The position numbers and the translations under genes are program-made. From positions 2,232,001 through 2,296,000 of the forward strand of contig NZ_CP094656.1 of the NCBI RefSeq assembly GCF_030643805.1: a DNA stretch of 64,000 nt, given 5' to 3'. The stretch's first letter is position 1. Each line of letters starts with the position of its first letter. Origin of the DNA: Alkalihalobacillus sp. AL-G (GTDB taxonomy: Bacteria; Bacillota; Bacilli; Bacillales; Fictibacillaceae). Shown one piece after another: positions 63,468-64,000 of this stretch. The notes under the pieces are model-generated. The model saw nothing but the letters and a program-made list of their open reading frames with translations, was not told where the DNA came from and did no database searches.

Positions 63468-64000
63468 ATGTTATTGAATAAATTTCAAACTATTCGTTTT
63501 ACTGACCAAAATGGAGACACCATATCAACCACAGATTTCCTTGGAAAGAAAACCTTGATTTTCATGTGGGCTTCCTGGTGACGTTGCCGCGAACAACTGC
63601 CTGGATGGCAGGACTTTTATGAAAAACATAAAGACAATGGATTTGAACTTCTTTCGGTAGCTGTCGACATCCAAGGGGCTGATGTTGTCAAACCTTATAC
63701 GAAAGGAACGACCTTTACGACCGTCGTCGATTCTGAAAACGTCTTGGGTAGCCTGTTTGGATTCAATATCGTTCCTAATGGGATATTTATTGATGAGAAC
63801 GGAATCATTCGTTTGATAAAACAAGGTTTTAGCATTACCGAAGAAGAACACTTGGAAGCCGTTGAAAACTTATTGAATGGAGAAGTTGAAAAAGTCGAAT
63901 TAGAAGACGCTTATTATGAACCTCAGGATTCAACCTCTGAATTGGAGGAACAGCTTGCACAAACCAAATTTAAACTTGGGATGGAATATTCAAAAAGCGG
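63468..64000 (+). CDS. Redoxin (thioredoxin-like) with in-frame TGA at the active site, cut by the window edge
   Basis: ATG 63468 follows AAGGAGG by seven bases. The frame reads MLLNKFQTIRFTDQ to LIFMWASW, then TGA at 63579-63581, then RCREQLPGWQDFYEKH and a complete thioredoxin-like domain (LLSVAVDIQGADVV; LFGFNIVPNGIFIDENG) with a helical tail that leaves the window. The TGA stands next to the redox Cys, where thioredoxins carry their first Cys. The remaining frame is intact to the end. It is either a selenoprotein or a nonsense-mutated pseudogene. Confidence 0.6.
63597..63611 (+). other. Hairpin downstream of the in-frame TGA, SECIS-like geometry
   Basis: CTGCC (63597-63601), loop TGGAT, GGCAG (63607-63611): a perfect five-base stem whose loop starts 21 bases after the TGA and has G at its second position. 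This meets the published loose rule for bacterial SECIS elements, but short hairpins also occur by chance. Confidence 0.45.

Overview
The window looks like chromosome of an endospore-forming member of the Bacillaceae. Base composition is moderately AT-rich, most genes have strong AGGAGG-type ribosome binding sites, and TTG and GTG starts are common. Genes known from Bacillus are present (AprX-type protease, YkuK, YkvI, sporulenol synthase next to SodF, a GerA-type germination receptor, OdhAB). The genus cannot be named from the sequence alone. No rRNA, tRNA, CRISPR array or intact insertion sequence was seen.

Layout. 1-4265: end of a maltose/oligosaccharide ABC transporter operon (binding protein, two permeases) and an oligo-1,6-glucosidase; an internal terminator lies between the binding protein and permease genes. 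4345-5667: AprX. 5880-17313: a cobalamin riboswitch followed by twelve tightly coupled genes for corrinoid uptake and salvage (btuF, btuC, btuD-cbiZ fusion, cbiB-cobD fusion, cobU, cobyric acid synthase, cobS, cobC, a second CobU-like gene, PduO-type adenosyltransferase, cblT, cblS). 17435-21115: YkuK, an aconitase, a tiny two-knuckle zinc-finger protein and a DinB-type protein. 21323-24777: a two-component system and three small membrane proteins preceded by direct repeats at helical spacing. 25265-29621: a YkvI-type transporter, then an orphan PilB/GspE-like ATPase beside a CheY-domain protein. 30257-37162: small membrane proteins, a phospholipase A2-like protein, a DUF2515 protein, sporulenol synthase, SodF and a guanylate-kinase-like protein. 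37334-42545: pirin, chitinase, a metallo-beta-lactamase-fold protein and a methyltransferase. 42652-51159: a sporulation-flavoured region with two decayed genes and a germination receptor cluster having two B subunits and a D-type subunit. 51499-55776: acyl-CoA ligase, thiolase, two MaoC-like proteins and BioY. 55914-57421: GntR regulator with a membrane protein. 57706-61871: odhAB. 62155-64000: a DUF2332 protein and a truncated redoxin gene.

How the parts work together. The cobalamin operon reads as a complete salvage route. BtuFCD imports corrinoids, CbiZ trims cobinamide to cobyric acid, and PduO adenosylates it. CbiB-CobD makes and attaches aminopropanol phosphate, and CobU activates the product. 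CblT and CblS supply alpha-ribazole phosphate in place of CobT, and CobS and CobC finish the molecule. Three of these steps are fused or duplicated in unusual ways.

The observations most worth checking are: an in-frame TGA at the redox-active position of the last gene, followed by a hairpin with bacterial SECIS-like geometry; the orphan secretion-ATPase-like gene with an altered Walker B motif and its acidic-linker receiver neighbour; the fused CbiB-CobD and paired CobU genes; and a short repeat family ending in GTTGTTCAAAAAG that sits just upstream of three genes.
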